64,000 nt of DNA from Pseudomonas sp. (GTDB taxonomy: Bacteria > Pseudomonadota > Gammaproteobacteria > Pseudomonadales > Pseudomonadaceae): the NCBI RefSeq assembly GCF_002796985.1, contig NZ_PEKX01000020.1, positions 163,197 to 227,196 of the forward strand, written 5' to 3'. Below the pieces are notes generated by a model, which was given only the letters and a program-made list of their open reading frames with translations, had not been told where the DNA came from and did not search any database. How positions within the stretch are numbered: position 1 is the first letter of the stretch; each line of letters begins with the position of its first letter. Positions 62,324 through 64,000 of this stretch are shown here, one piece after another. Both the position numbers and the translations under genes were made by a program.

Positions 62324-63054
62324 TCGCGTCCCTCGAAGAAATGGACGATCTGCCGGACACGCTTCTTGTCCGACGCGTTCAATCGCTCGCGGCGCCGATA
62401 CAGCAGGTAGAACGCCAGGCGCTGCGTATGGGAAAGGTGGTGCTTGGCGACCTTGTCGAGGGTCGCCAGGTCCTTGGTGATGCGGTAGCGCAGCATGAAG
62501 CCGATCCAGAAATCGCCGATCGGGCAGTCGATGAAGTACACCTTGCCCTCGCCATCCACCAGGATGTTGCGCCACTTCAGGTCGTTGTGGGTGAAGTGGT
62601 GGTCATGCATGGTCCGCGTGTAGCCGGCCAGTTGGCGCATGACGTGCTCGACCCAGGCGCGATCCTTCAGACGCGGATCATTCTGCTTGGCCAAGGCATG
62701 CAGGTCCTCGGTGCCGACCAGCTCGCGGGTAATGATCGCGCCACGGGAGAAGCCGCCGTTGACCCGTTCCAGGCCGTAAGCCACCACCTGCGCGGTGGGT
62801 ATGCCCCACTTGGCGAACTGTTTGAGGTTCTGCCACTCGGCCTTGACCCGCGGGCGCGGCAGGTAGCGACGAAAGCCCTTGCCCGGCTTGCGGTAGCGCT
62901 TGACGTAGTAGCGCACGCCGTCGCGCTCCACGCGCACGACATCGGACATCGCATCCTTGGTGATGCGCTCGCCTTCGAGGGCAAACACGGCATCCAGGCT
63001 GCCGAAATCGGCGGCGAGGTGCTGGTAGTCGGCTTCAAGTACCCAGCCGGCCAT
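62320..63054 (-). CDS. wapP: LPS core sugar kinase WapP
   Basis: A 244-residue kinase-like protein. Signature parts are VRYYVKRYRKPG (ATP-site Lys), FTHNDLKWRNILVD (catalytic loop, about residue 155) and YFIDCPIGD (metal-binding Asp). It is thought to phosphorylate core heptose along with WaaP. The ATG at 63052-63054 shares a base with the waaP stop (TGATG) and its end overlaps wapQ, so the kinases are translated as a coupled series. Confidence 0.9.
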   Translation of the reverse strand: MAGWVLEADYQHLAADFGSLDAVFALEGERITKDAMSDVVRVERDGVRYYVKRYRKPGKGFRRYLPRPRVKAEWQNLKQFAKWGIPTAQVVAYGLERVNGGFSRGAIITRELVGTEDLHALAKQNDPRLKDRAWVEHVMRQLAGYTRTMHDHHFTHNDLKWRNILVDGEGKVYFIDCPIGDFWIGFMLRYRITKDLATLDKVAKHHLSHTQRLAFYLLYRRRERLNASDKKRVRQIVHFFEGRE

Positions 63055-63860
63055 CAGAGCAGGTCTCCATATCGTTGCTTTCGGTCGTAGAGCTTGGCCG
63101 CCTTGCGCTCCATCCACGCCAGCAGCGCGGCTTCCTCGCGGAGGATGTCACGTAGCGGGCGCTGGAAGTAACCGCGCAGGAAGCGCAATTTGTCACGGCG
63201 TGTCAGGCCGATGTCCAGTGCGGAGAAGTACAGCGCCGCCAGGTCCTTGTTGCGCCAGCGGCGCGGCGTGGCGGCGCGGGTCTGGGCGCGGTGCAGGTCG
63301 ATCACCGACAGGCGCAGGGCGTCGGCGCTGATCGGCCGGTCGGTGTGCAGCAGGAAATGGCAGATGTAGCAGTCGCGGTGATTGACCCCGGCGCGGTGCA
63401 TGGTGCCGACCATCTTCGCCACTTCGGCGATCAGCGCGCGCTTCAGCCGCGGTTCGGGCGGCGTCTGCAGCCAGTCCAGCGAGAGGACTTCCAGGTCGGT
63501 GGTCGGCGCCAGCTCCTCGGTGATGATGAAGGAGTGCTGCGTGGCTGGATTTCCGCCACGCTCGCCGTAGGCCACCGAGGTCATGGTCGCCACACCGGCC
63601 TGGTGCAAGCGTTCCAGAGCGCGTTGCTCCTGACCGGCGCCGAGCACCGGGAGCTTGGCGCTGAACAGGTTCTTGACGATCTCACCCCAGCCGATACCGC
63701 GGTGGATCTTCACGAAGTAACCGCGACCTTCAACTTCGGTACGCAGCGTGCGACGGCCTTCCAGCTCGCGGTAGACCTTGCCTTGCAGGCGCTCGACTTC
63801 GGCGAACGGGTCCTTGCCGGCCCACAGGCGCTTGAACGGCTCTTTCAAATCCAGCTTCAC
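63054..63860 (-). CDS. waaP: LPS heptosyl-I kinase WaaP
   Basis: WaaP phosphorylates heptose I of the inner core, a step essential for viability in P. aeruginosa and for outer membrane integrity. The 268-residue protein has YFVKIHRG (Lys of the ATP site), the loop VNHRDCYICHFLL with its catalytic Asp, and VIDLHRAQ for metal binding, all family-specific. ATG at 63858-63860. A REP pair separates it from the upstream waaG, whereas the downstream genes overlap. Confidence 0.96.
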   Translation of the reverse strand: MKLDLKEPFKRLWAGKDPFAEVERLQGKVYRELEGRRTLRTEVEGRGYFVKIHRGIGWGEIVKNLFSAKLPVLGAGQEQRALERLHQAGVATMTSVAYGERGGNPATQHSFIITEELAPTTDLEVLSLDWLQTPPEPRLKRALIAEVAKMVGTMHRAGVNHRDCYICHFLLHTDRPISADALRLSVIDLHRAQTRAATPRRWRNKDLAALYFSALDIGLTRRDKLRFLRGYFQRPLRDILREEAALLAWMERKAAKLYDRKQRYGDLL

Positions 63861-63874
63861 GGCACAGCCCTGCC

Positions 63875-63945
63875 TGTAGGAGCGAGCTTGCTCGCGAACG
63901 GATTGGCACCGAGCATGGGGCGGTTCGCGAGCAAGCTCGCTCCTG
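63875..63945. repeat. REP-like inverted pair between waaG and waaP
   Basis: Same family as 23199-23273 with the end changed to CTCCTG. It is the only pair of this family inside the waa/wap operon. Confidence 0.88.
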
Positions 63946-63960
63946 CCAGAGCAAAAGCTT

Positions 63961-64000
63961 TCATACGCGCTCCCGCAGGATCAGGTCGGCGGCGTGCTGC
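63961..64000 (-). CDS. waaG: Probable WaaG, C-terminal end only
   Basis: The last 12 codons of a minus-strand gene, reading QHAADLILRERV then TGA at 63961-63963. The composition and position directly before waaP fit the C-terminus of the glucosyltransferase WaaG (PA5010 in PAO1, from memory). Too short for certainty. Confidence 0.55.
   Translation of the reverse strand, partial: QHAADLILRERV

Overview
The window is a GC-rich Pseudomonas chromosome segment. The gene order from psd, fimX and serB through parC/parE, cpdA, thiC and tolC to waaA, hldE, msbA, waaL and the waa/wap core genes matches, from memory, the P. aeruginosa PAO1 interval of about PA4957 to PA5010. Protein sequences are close to but not identical with P. 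aeruginosa. The many intergenic palindromes containing TAGGAGCGAGCTTGCTCGCG suggest a relative in the P. nitroreducens/P. citronellolis neighbourhood. That species placement is an inference. No rRNA, tRNA, CRISPR array, prophage or intact insertion sequence was seen.

Layout. 1-5780 (+): end of psd, an HPP-family membrane protein, and the c-di-GMP effector pair fimW-fimX of surface attachment and type IV pili. 5781-6098: a bidirectional terminator apparently split by a 123-bp IS4-like miniature element. 6099-9679: serB, a divergent Smp/AhpA-like membrane protein with a cyclase-like tail, and a YdjM-like hydrolase. 9698-13474 (-): envelope genes (metallophosphatase lipoprotein, ArnT-like transferase, PqiC-like lipoprotein). 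13610-22099 (-): the topoisomerase IV operon parE / phytase-like / retropepsin-like / parC, preceded by nudF, a YqiB-like gene, cpdA and a YqiA-like esterase, a block also conserved near tolC in enterics. 22328-28451: an RsiV-like lipoprotein, then thiC with a TPP riboswitch and cytX, then tolC.

28806-34272 is an accessory catabolic cluster: class II aldolase, orphan solute-binding protein, cupin, Fe-S/FMN/FAD oxidoreductase and XRE-cupin regulator. 34543-43384 returns to the conserved backbone: waaA, a LysR/SMR efflux pair, a FAD oxidoreductase with an aldo-keto reductase, a Nudix-like protein and two acyl-CoA dehydrogenases. 43605-64000 is the LPS assembly region: hldE, dnpA, mig-14, msbA, a kinase-like gene, then a long minus-strand operon running from waaG down to waaL.

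The most novel part is 53254-57173. Four translationally overlapping genes encode a DRE-TIM aldolase with an extra C-terminal domain, a KdsB-like cytidylyltransferase, a HAD phosphatase and a GPS-motif Rossmann protein that may be a transferase. They sit between wapH and the ssg/wapR/waaL genes, where PAO1 (from memory) carries dnpA and mig-14; here those two lie between hldE and msbA. The set contains each step needed to make, dephosphorylate, CMP-activate and transfer an ulosonic-acid-like sugar, so I propose an undescribed LPS outer-core modification cassette.

Several families of palindromic repeats fill the intergenic spaces and never fall inside the genes called here.
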